Positions 1 through 4,929 of a stretch of DNA of 5,261 bases are shown piece by piece. A program made the position numbers and the translations under genes. How positions within the stretch are numbered: the first letter of the stretch is position 1; each line of letters starts with the position of its first letter. The notes under the pieces are model-generated. The model saw nothing but the letters and a program-made list of their open reading frames with translations, searched no databases and had not been told where the DNA came from. This stretch comes from Clostridiales bacterium UBA1381 (GTDB lineage Bacteria > Bacillota > Clostridia > UBA1381): positions 1-5,261 of the forward strand of contig DBQZ01000047.1 in NCBI GenBank assembly GCA_002305435.1, given 5' to 3'.

Positions 1-13
1 GGAGGTAAGAGTT

Positions 14-583
14 ATGAGAAGTATTACAACGTTTGATTTACAGTATGCGCATAGATTTTACGGCTTTAGAGGGGAAGCTCAGTATTTGCACGGTCATACG
101 GGCGTTTTAACAATAGAGGTTGAGGACTCTATCAATGAAGGCGTAAACATGGTCTTCCCCTGCAACGAAATTCAAAAGACTGCATGGGCTGTACTTAAGA
201 ATTTTGACCACGCTTTGATTTTGCGGGAGGATGATCCGCTTTTACCGGCTGTACTTGACGTATACGAAAAACAGGGAATAAAAGACGGAGCGCCTCAGAA
301 TCAGATGAAAGGCGAAGCGTTTAAGACAGAGCTTGCGATGGCATATCCTGATTGCCGACTCGTAGTTACAAAAGAAACTATGACCGTTGAGGGTATGATA
401 AAAATAGTTTATGATCTGCTTAAGGATAAGCTGAATATCGCCAAGATAACATTTACCAGCGGCGTAAATGCTGCATCTGAGGAATTTGATACAAAGAACC
501 AGATAGACCGCTGTCCGTTATGCGGCATAGCATTAAACGATAACGGTATCTGCCCGAAATGCGGATACAGAAAGAACGGCTAA
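14..583 (+). CDS. 6-pyruvoyl-tetrahydropterin synthase/QueD-family protein, PTPS-III-like, with C-terminal zinc ribbon
   Basis: This is a cytoplasmic T-fold pterin enzyme of 189 residues. Visible zinc ligands are His13 (in YAHRF) and His26/His28 (in LHGHT). Asp65-His66 (FDHALIL) matches the catalytic DH pair, and Glu126 (MTVEG) plus Glu156/157 are candidates for the pterin-anchoring acids. QueD has a catalytic Cys in CxxxHGH; here the pattern is ExxxxHGH with Glu21, and Ala22 sits where the QueD Cys would be. As I recall it, the Glu form marks the PTPS-III branch, which converts dihydroneopterin triphosphate to 6-hydroxymethyl-dihydropterin and so replaces dihydroneopterin aldolase in folate synthesis. 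That makes a folate role likelier than queuosine. QueD proteins are usually about 120 residues; the extra length is an insert around residues 71-118 and a tail with CPLC (167-170) and CPKC (180-183), a likely zinc ribbon. The start is fixed by GGAGG at 1-5. Upstream context is missing, so the pathway call is inferred; the family call is firm. Confidence 0.8.
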   Translation: MRSITTFDLQYAHRFYGFRGEAQYLHGHTGVLTIEVEDSINEGVNMVFPCNEIQKTAWAVLKNFDHALILREDDPLLPAVLDVYEKQGIKDGAPQNQMKGEAFKTELAMAYPDCRLVVTKETMTVEGMIKIVYDLLKDKLNIAKITFTSGVNAASEEFDTKNQIDRCPLCGIALNDNGICPKCGYRKNG

Positions 584-672
584 AAGGCAGATCTCCGTAA
601 GTGAAGGTTCCCGCTATATGAAAATAAGCTATTCTGGAGATATTGCGGACGCTGACGGATAAAAACGCAGGT

Positions 673-717
673 AAGAGGCATTCTTTGCATAAGGCGAAGG
701 ACGCCTCTTTTGTTGAT
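673..717 (+). terminator. Probable intrinsic terminator of the pterin synthase unit
   Basis: AAGAGGC (673-679) pairs perfectly with GCCTCTT (703-709). An inner CTTT/AAGG helix (683-686 with 697-700, one G-U pair) extends the stem, and the 3' side runs into TTTTGTTGATTTTT. The T-tract is interrupted, so termination may be incomplete. It lies about 90 bp after the pterin synthase stop and just ahead of the next promoter, which fits the end of a transcription unit. Confidence 0.7.
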
Positions 718-747
718 TTTTAATAAGATTTGTCAATTTTGCAGAAG

Positions 748-776
748 TTGCATTTATTGCCATCATGTGGTATAAT
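748..776 (+). promoter_or_regulatory. Promoter of the cupin gene, sigma-A type with extended -10
   Basis: The -35 box is TTGCAT (748-753) and the -10 box is a consensus TATAAT (771-776), separated by exactly 17 bp. TGG directly upstream of the -10 box gives the TGn extended -10 element (768-770). The expected start of transcription is about 783-785, leaving a leader of roughly 20 nt that carries GGGAGG (794-799) ahead of the ATG at 806. No operator-like repeat is evident around it. Confidence 0.85.
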
Positions 777-805
777 GAAAAAAATACAATTTTGGGAGGT
801 AAATT

Positions 806-1135
806 ATGTTTATTGATTTTAATGAGATAAAAGAAATTACCGTTCCAGGGATGAATAACGGAACGGGGACTATGGCGGCAAGGATGTTTATGGATGAGCA
901 GAGGAAAATAATAGAAAGCCGTATTCACAAAGGCGGTTCAATAGGGCTGCATTTACACAAAACAAGCGACGATATAAATTATGTGATTTCCGGAACAGGG
1001 GTGGCGGTGTGTGATGGAGAAGAAGAAAAGTTGTCATCAGGAATCTGTCATATTTGCAAGAAGGGTTCTGAACATTCTATCGTAAATACGGGAGATGATG
1101 ACCTTGTATTGCTGACAGTCGTTGTTGAAAGATAG
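806..1135 (+). CDS. Small single-domain cupin protein (cupin_2 type), substrate unknown
   Basis: This 109-residue protein is a stand-alone beta-barrel with both cupin motifs. Motif 1 is G43/G44 to His49, His51, Asp55/Asp56 and G63; an acidic Asp replaces the usual Glu ligand. Motif 2 is G79, G87, His90 and Asn94, fitting G-x5-P-x-G-x2-H-x3-N except that the usual Pro is Lys85. His49, His51, Asp55 or Asp56, and His90 are therefore the likely metal ligands. A CxxC pair (Cys81, Cys84) lies beside the metal site in motif 2; I recall similar small clostridial cupins carrying Cys here, so it may be a family trait. No signal peptide or membrane segment is present, so it should be cytosolic. The gene has its own promoter and terminator and is not part of the following operon. 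Cupins of this size include isomerases, dioxygenase-like enzymes and ligand-binding proteins, and I cannot choose among them. Confidence 0.87.
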   Translation: MFIDFNEIKEITVPGMNNGTGTMAARMFMDEQRKIIESRIHKGGSIGLHLHKTSDDINYVISGTGVAVCDGEEEKLSSGICHICKKGSEHSIVNTGDDDLVLLTVVVER

Positions 1136-1142
1136 AATATAT

Positions 1143-1191
1143 GCCTGCAAGGATCGTTTTCTATTTTGAAAGCGGTTTTTGCAGGCTTTTT
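1143..1191 (+). terminator. Strong intrinsic terminator after the cupin gene
   Basis: GCCTGCAA (1143-1150) pairs perfectly with TTGCAGGC (1179-1186), followed by five T (1187-1191). A second inner helix, 1155-1161 with 1168-1174 (one G-U pair), closes a six-base loop, giving a long two-part hairpin. It starts 7 bases after the cupin stop and insulates the cupin from the TetR operon downstream. Confidence 0.92.
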
Positions 1192-1217
1192 ACATAAATT
1201 AAAGAAATAAAATTTGT

Positions 1218-1247
1218 TGAATATATTCATTGACTTTATTCATTGAA
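1218..1247 (+). promoter_or_regulatory. Probable TetR operator: palindrome and direct repeats over the -35 box
   Basis: TGAATATATTCA (1218-1229) is a perfect 12-bp palindrome ending at the base before the -35 box. TATTCATTGA occurs twice, at 1224-1233 and 1237-1246, spaced 13 bp start to start, and the second copy lies within TTCATTGAA (1239-1247), a short palindrome with one central base. The first copy overlaps the -35 hexamer and the second lies in the promoter spacer. TetR-family regulators usually bind palindromes overlapping their own promoter, so this is the best candidate for autorepression by the adjacent gene. Binding is inferred, not shown. Confidence 0.6.
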
Positions 1248-1258
1248 CGCAGTATAAT
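1230..1258 (+). promoter_or_regulatory. Promoter of the TetR-led redox operon
   Basis: TTGACT (1230-1235) and a consensus TATAAT (1253-1258) are separated by exactly 17 bp, one mismatch from the full sigma-A consensus. The start of transcription should fall near 1264-1267, giving a very short leader with GGAGG at 1268-1272 ahead of the ATG at 1282. Such a strong promoter with repeats on its -35 box suggests tight repression that is lifted by an inducer. No other promoter of comparable quality is seen further along the operon. Confidence 0.9.
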
Positions 1259-1281
1259 ATAGCTGTAGGAGGTACAAAGAT

Positions 1282-1884
1282 ATGGGAAAACGGCAGGAAG
1301 CAGCTTTAGAAACGCGGCAAAAAATTATAGGCGCAGTGCAGTCGCTCTTGCAGGAAAAGGCTGCGGACAGTATCAGCATCGAAGAAATAACAGCAAAAGC
1401 CGGTGTTGCTAAGGGGAGTTTTTACACTTATTTCAAACGCAAAGAAGATGTTATTTCTGTGATTGCGATGGAATGTTATAACATAATAAGAGAAACAGCA
1501 TTTAGCGCCTCAGGTGGAGTTTACGAGCAGCTCTGCGGGTATTTAAAAGATTCTGTCAAAATCATTAAAAAGCACACTCTGCAGATTGCGCAAAATTGGA
1601 TGAAGAGCGTTTCCGCTCCGCTGCCTGGTGAACAGGGCGGTATGGAAAAATATCAGTTTGATTTTGACAACATCTTGGAAATGATAAAAAATGCTGTCAA
1701 AGCAGGCGAGCTTAAAGAGGATACTCCGTGCGAAACTATCACGCAGCTTATAATGAACAGTTATTACGGGGCGGTCGTTGTATGGTGCATTACAAAAGGC
1801 AAGGCGGAGCTTATAAAAAACACCGAGGATTATTGTAATCGTGAGCTGAAAATTATAATTGACTGCTATAAGAGCGGTAAATGA
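1282..1884 (+). CDS. TetR/AcrR-family transcriptional repressor
   Basis: This 200-residue protein has the usual TetR length and layout. Residues about 10-58 form the DNA-binding domain: a first helix starting at TRQKII, then a helix-turn-helix at roughly 32-52 with the signature SIEEITAKAGVAKGSFYTYF followed by KRKEDV. The rest (about 60-200) is a divergent, mostly helical ligand-binding and dimerisation domain; its ligand cannot be predicted. It contains Cys65, Cys85 and further Cys near residues 149, 168, 184 and 196, so thiol or electrophile sensing is possible but speculative. It is the first gene of the operon, reads from the promoter with palindromic repeats, and ends 12 bp before the SDR start. 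Autorepression and control of the downstream reductases is the natural inference. The start is supported by GGAGG at 1268-1272. Confidence 0.95.
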   Translation: MGKRQEAALETRQKIIGAVQSLLQEKAADSISIEEITAKAGVAKGSFYTYFKRKEDVISVIAMECYNIIRETAFSASGGVYEQLCGYLKDSVKIIKKHTLQIAQNWMKSVSAPLPGEQGGMEKYQFDFDNILEMIKNAVKAGELKEDTPCETITQLIMNSYYGAVVVWCITKGKAELIKNTEDYCNRELKIIIDCYKSGK

Positions 1885-1899
1885 GGAGGAGTTAGTGTG
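1885..1899 (+). promoter_or_regulatory. Ribosome binding site fixing a GTG start for the SDR gene
   Basis: GGAGGA (1885-1890) begins directly after the TetR stop codon TGA (1882-1884) and lies 7 bases after GGAGG from the GTG at 1897. The next in-frame ATG is at residue 33 of the product and would remove the Rossmann glycine motif, so the GTG is the real start. It is the only non-ATG start among the genes in the window and may lower SDR expression relative to its neighbours. Confidence 0.85.
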
Positions 1900-2553
1900 G
1901 CTAAGAAAACGATTATTGTGATCGGCGCTGGAAAAGGAAACGGAAATGCGATTGCAAGAGAGTTTGCTTCACATGATTTTAGAGTTGTGTTGATGGCAAG
2001 AAACAGGGAACATTTGGAGGAATACAAAAAAGAATTTAAGGTCGAGGGTATTGAAACGTATATAAAAGAGATGGATGCGTCAAAGCCCGAAACGGTTGTA
2101 TCTGCCATAAAAGAGACTGTAAACAACCTTGGTACTCCTGATGTGCTTGTGTACAATGTAGGCGTAACGGAGCCGGATAATGATCGAAAGATTGACAGCA
2201 AGCTTTTGCTTGAGCGGTACCAAATTGATTGTGCCAGTGGGTGGGATGCAGCTATGACGGTTGCTACTGACGAATTTGCAAAGAAAAACGGGGCAATACT
2301 TTTCACCGGAGGCGGTTTTGCAAAAACGTTTGCTCCTATCCCGTTTTTGAAAGTGCTTTGCATTGACAAGGCGGCACAAAATGCTATGAATATTGTTCTT
2401 CACCACGAATTGGAGCCGAAAGGCATATTTGTGGGCAATGTTTTAGTCAGCGGAGTAGTACAGCCTGGAGATCCCAAATATGATCCGGCTTTGGTTGCAA
2501 AACAGTTCTGGAAAATGTATACTGAGCGCAAGGAGTTTGAGGTGGCGTATTGA
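1897..2553 (+). CDS. Atypical short-chain dehydrogenase/reductase (SDR) lacking the canonical catalytic Tyr
   Basis: This 218-residue Rossmann-fold protein is a little shorter than classical SDRs (about 250). The cofactor site is well kept: beta1 and the glycine turn G10-x3-G14-x-G16, Arg35 after beta2 (favouring NADP(H)), Asp60 (adenine contact), and the NAG-like motif N87-V-G89 after beta4. The active site is not canonical. After beta5, where the catalytic Ser is expected, the protein reads TGGG (137-140). In the YxxxK position it has Leu154 with Lys158, and the residue four before Leu154 is Phe150, so no Tyr is in reach. I read this from the nucleotides and see no frameshift. It may be a divergent SDR group with a different proton donor, or a nucleotide-binding protein without oxidoreductase activity. 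Its place between the repressor and the flavodoxin suggests a part in the same redox response. The fold is certain; the activity is not. Confidence 0.85.
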   Translation: MAKKTIIVIGAGKGNGNAIAREFASHDFRVVLMARNREHLEEYKKEFKVEGIETYIKEMDASKPETVVSAIKETVNNLGTPDVLVYNVGVTEPDNDRKIDSKLLLERYQIDCASGWDAAMTVATDEFAKKNGAILFTGGGFAKTFAPIPFLKVLCIDKAAQNAMNIVLHHELEPKGIFVGNVLVSGVVQPGDPKYDPALVAKQFWKMYTERKEFEVAY

Positions 2554-2598
2554 TGAAAGCTATGATGCTTTTGTCGTCATAAAAAGGAGGCGGATACC
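2551..2598 (+). other. Intercistronic spacer with hairpin and nine-codon reading frame
   Basis: The SDR stop TGA overlaps an ATG (TGATG at 2551-2555) that opens a nine-codon frame ending at 2582 (MKAMMLLSS). The same bases can fold: TGATGA (2551-2556) with TCGTCA (2574-2579, one G-T), then AAGC (2557-2560) with GCTT (2567-2570), with a three-base bulge and a six-base loop. There is no T-run, so it is not a terminator. It could be a stability or coupling element, or chance. The flavodoxin ribosome binding site GGAGG is at 2586-2590. Confidence 0.35.
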
Positions 2599-3108
2599 AT
2601 GTCAGCAACCGGCAAAAAGTTGGTAGTATATTACTCTTGGGGAAACAACACAAAAGCGGCAGCGGAATATTTGCAACAGAAATTAGGCGCCGATATTTTG
2701 CAAGTGCAGCCTAAAAAACCTTATCCTCCAGATTACAACGCTTGTGTAAGGGAAGTGGGTAGAGCTGGAAAGGAATTTGAGCCGGAGCTTATTGACAATA
2801 TTCCTGATTTATCGGAATACGATGTATTCTTTATAGGAAGCCCATGCTGGTGGGGAACAATTGCAAATCCCGTGCGCACTTTTCTTCATCAAAATGATTT
2901 TGCTGGGAAAACAATCGTACCGTTTATGACGCACGGTACAAGCGGACTTCATGTCGGCGATATAAAAATACTCTGCCCAGAAGCAAGGGTGCACGACGGT
3001 TTGGGGATATTTAACAGCTATCAGGTCTCAACAAAAAAGAATACACCGGATAATATGGGCGATTACAGATCCGATATTGATCGCTGGCTTGTACGAATAG
3101 GATTCTAA
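2599..3108 (+). CDS. Flavodoxin-like FMN protein (flavodoxin_4 type)
   Basis: This 169-residue protein has a single flavodoxin fold, the normal length for the family. The phosphate-binding loop follows beta1: YYSWGNNTKAA (residues 11-21), matching the S/T-x-x-G-N-T pattern for FMN phosphate. The isoalloxazine loops are SPCWWGTIANPV (81-92) and THGTSG (111-116), with Trp84/Trp85 as likely flavin-stacking residues. The PKKPYPPDY stretch (38-46) followed by the EYDVFFIGSP strand is typical of the longer flavodoxins often annotated as flavin-dependent reductases or quinone-type oxidoreductases. It has no signal peptide and should be cytosolic. It could act as an electron carrier or as an NAD(P)H-dependent reductase in its own right. 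It lies 45 bp after the SDR and 11 bp before the first aldo/keto reductase, so it is probably co-transcribed with both. Confidence 0.93.
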   Translation: MSATGKKLVVYYSWGNNTKAAAEYLQQKLGADILQVQPKKPYPPDYNACVREVGRAGKEFEPELIDNIPDLSEYDVFFIGSPCWWGTIANPVRTFLHQNDFAGKTIVPFMTHGTSGLHVGDIKILCPEARVHDGLGIFNSYQVSTKKNTPDNMGDYRSDIDRWLVRIGF

Positions 3109-3119
3109 GGAGGGGACTT

Positions 3120-3971
3120 ATGCAGAAAGTAATCTTAAACAACGGCATAGAAATGCCGCAGATAGGGCTCGGAGTGTATCAGGTCGATGATACAGAACAG
3201 TGCGAAAGGGTAGTATTAAATGCCTTAGCTTCAGGATATCGTCTTATTGATACTGCGGAAAATTATATGAATGAAGAAGCTGTAGGCCGAGCTATTAGAA
3301 AAAGCGATATAAAACGTGATGATATATTTATCACCTCAAAAATCTGGATAAACCATTTCGGGGAAGAAAAAACAAAACTTGCGTATGAGAAATCGCTAAA
3401 GCGGATGGGACTGGAGTATCTGGATTTGGTACTGCTCCATCAGTCGCTTGGTGATTATTACAGCGCATGGAGAGCATTGGAAGAATTGTATCGTGAAGGT
3501 AAGGTCAGGGCAATTGGAGTTTCCAACTTTTATCCGGAGCGGCTTACTGACTTGTGCATGAATGTTCAAATCAAGCCGATGGTTAATCAGATAGAATGTC
3601 ATCCGCTGTTTCAGAGGGAAACAGATTTAGAATGTGCAAAGCATTATAACGTTCAGCTGGAAGCGTGGGGGCCGTTTGCAGAAGCGGGCAGGAATATTTT
3701 CTCAAACGACATCTTGGCAAAGATCGCTAAAACCCATAACAAAACAGTGGCGCAGGTGATACTCCGCTGGAACATACAGCGTGGGGTGGTAGTAATCCCG
3801 AAAACGACGCATAAGCAGCGCATGGAGGAAAATATCGACATATTTGATTTTTCTCTTTCTGATGAAGAGATGAAAAAGATAGCTTCACTTGATACTGGTC
3901 ACACTGAAATCATAAATCATCACGATTGGAAAATTGCCGAATTTTTAAATACGGTAAAAGGCAGAGAGTAA
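3120..3971 (+). CDS. Aldo/keto reductase, first of a tandem pair
   Basis: This 283-residue cytosolic NADPH-dependent carbonyl reductase has the (beta/alpha)8 AKR fold. The catalytic tetrad is complete: Asp44 and Tyr49 (IDTAENYMNEE), Lys74 (TSKIW) and His107 (LLHQS). Further family marks are RAIGVSNF (130-137), NQIECHP (156-162) and the cofactor segment IPKTTHKQRMEENI (226-239) with Lys228, Arg234 and Asn238 for the NADPH 2'-phosphate. Length and motifs resemble the bacterial AKR5-like group (2,5-diketogluconate/methylglyoxal reductases), so aldehydes, ketoaldehydes or similar carbonyls are the likely substrates. The exact substrate is not readable. GGAGGGG (3109-3115) abuts the flavodoxin stop, so translation is probably coupled. 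The next gene is a paralogue 18 bp downstream. Confidence 0.95.
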   Translation: MQKVILNNGIEMPQIGLGVYQVDDTEQCERVVLNALASGYRLIDTAENYMNEEAVGRAIRKSDIKRDDIFITSKIWINHFGEEKTKLAYEKSLKRMGLEYLDLVLLHQSLGDYYSAWRALEELYREGKVRAIGVSNFYPERLTDLCMNVQIKPMVNQIECHPLFQRETDLECAKHYNVQLEAWGPFAEAGRNIFSNDILAKIAKTHNKTVAQVILRWNIQRGVVVIPKTTHKQRMEENIDIFDFSLSDEEMKKIASLDTGHTEIINHHDWKIAEFLNTVKGRE

Positions 3972-3989
3972 GATACAAGGAGGAAAATT

Positions 3990-4841
3990 ATGAAAACAAT
4001 TACATTGAATGATGGAAACAAAATTCCGGTTGTTGGATTTGGAGTTTTTCAAATTCCAAATGATGGTCCCGCTTATGAGGCGACGTTGTCGGCATTGAAT
4101 GCCGGTTACCGCCATATCGACACAGCTGCCGCTTATTTTAACGAAGAGGATGTAGGACGTGCTGTGCGTGACAGCGGTATTCCTCGTGAAGAAATTTTCG
4201 TCACAAGCAAGCTGTGGCTTCAGGATTACGGCTATGATAAGGCAAAGATAGGCATTGCCCGTTCACTAAGGAAACTTGACATCGGATATATCGACCTTTA
4301 TCTGATACATCAACCGTACGGAGATGTACCTGGTGCGTGGAAAGCTATGGAGGAAGCGAAGGCGGAAGATAAACTGCGCTCCATTGGCGTGTCCAACATG
4401 ACGCCGAAGATATGGAATGAGTTTGTACCGCAATTTGATACAAAGCCTGTAGTTAACCAAATAGAGTTTAATCCATTCTTCCAGCAGAAAGAAATAAGAG
4501 GGATAATGGCAAAGGATGACGTAAAACTGGAAGCATGGTATCCTCTGGGACATGGTGATGCAAACTTGATAAATCATCCGCAAATTACAGCCTTGGCTGA
4601 AAAGTACAAGAAGAACCCAGGTCAGATTATTCTGCGTTTTGAGGTTCAGGAGGGCGTTATTACCTTGCCTAAATCTGTTAATCCCGAGCGGATCAAGGGA
4701 AATCTGGAGCTTTTCGATTTTGAGTTGACCGAAGATGAAATGGATTTAATACGGGCTATGGACACAGGCAAAGGTTCGCATGATCCGGATGCACCGAGTG
4801 TTGCAGAAATGCTACTTTCGGATTATCAGATTACAGACTGA
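3990..4841 (+). CDS. Aldo/keto reductase, second of a tandem pair
   Basis: This protein has exactly the same length as the preceding reductase (283 residues), and the catalytic residues fall at the same positions: Asp44, Tyr49 (IDTAAAYFNEE), Lys74 (TSKLW) and His107 (LIHQP). The cofactor segment LPKSVNPERIKGNL (226-239) carries Lys228, Ser229, Arg234 and Asn238 in the canonical form, closer to the family consensus than the first copy. The C-terminal SHDPDAP element (263-269) is also the usual AKR form; the first copy has HHDWKIA there. By eye the two are a little under half identical over the first 80 residues without gaps. This is an old duplication or two related genes brought together, probably with different substrate ranges. 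The role is NADPH-dependent carbonyl reduction. GGAGG at 3979-3983 sets the start. The 88-bp spacer that follows is the longest in the operon. Confidence 0.95.
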   Translation: MKTITLNDGNKIPVVGFGVFQIPNDGPAYEATLSALNAGYRHIDTAAAYFNEEDVGRAVRDSGIPREEIFVTSKLWLQDYGYDKAKIGIARSLRKLDIGYIDLYLIHQPYGDVPGAWKAMEEAKAEDKLRSIGVSNMTPKIWNEFVPQFDTKPVVNQIEFNPFFQQKEIRGIMAKDDVKLEAWYPLGHGDANLINHPQITALAEKYKKNPGQIILRFEVQEGVITLPKSVNPERIKGNLELFDFELTEDEMDLIRAMDTGKGSHDPDAPSVAEMLLSDYQITD

Positions 4842-4929
4842 TTTATGATAAACAATGTAGCTGCTGTATATTGCAGAAATTATATCTTCTGAAGTTAACA
4901 GCCACTAAAAGATTAGGAGGAAATATATA
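4842..4929 (+). other. 88-bp spacer before the nitroreductase, with possible AKR-tail relic
   Basis: No convincing promoter or terminator is visible: TATGAT (4844-4849) has no matching -35 box, and CTGC/GCAG (4861-4864 with 4873-4876) is too weak and has no T-run. TTGCAGAAAT (4871-4880) exactly repeats bases 4801-4810 near the end of the second reductase. The repeat is in the same codon phase and ends in a stop at a similar distance, reading IAEIISSEVNSH to a TAA at 4906-4908. This may be decayed tail sequence of a further reductase. GGAGG (4916-4920) serves the next gene. Confidence 0.4.

Noticed and set aside
618..662. Short frame MKISYSGDIADADG after the pterin synthase
   Set aside because: Only 14 codons, with no GGAGG-like site before the ATG and no recognisable similarity.
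584..672. Folate or preQ1 riboswitch near the pterin synthase
   Set aside because: The segment is downstream of the gene and lacks the conserved bases of the riboswitch classes I know; the region upstream of the gene, where one would be expected, is outside the window.
629..928. 99-codon - strand frame across the cupin promoter and start
   Set aside because: It crosses a terminator hairpin, a consensus promoter and the cupin N-terminus, and its product has no recognisable domain.
1048..1230. 60-codon - strand frame over the cupin end and its terminator
   Set aside because: Its sequence is explained by the cupin coding frame, the terminator hairpin and the A/T-rich promoter region.
1866..2369. 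167-codon open frame on the - strand opposite the SDR gene
   Set aside because: It lies entirely over a well-supported + strand gene, has no recognisable domain or clear ribosome binding site, and its Ser/Phe/Pro/Ala-rich composition is typical of antisense reading of a coding frame.
2080..2406. 108-codon - strand frame over the SDR gene
   Set aside because: Shadow of the SDR coding frame with no family resemblance; it also overlaps another - strand frame over the same gene.
4266..4583. 105-codon - strand frame over the second aldo/keto reductase
   Set aside because: Antisense shadow of a strongly supported gene; its composition is not protein-like.
4844..4849. TATGAT as a -10 box for a separate nitroreductase promoter
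   Set aside because: No -35-like hexamer occurs 16-18 bp upstream, where the sequence is the coding end of the second reductase.
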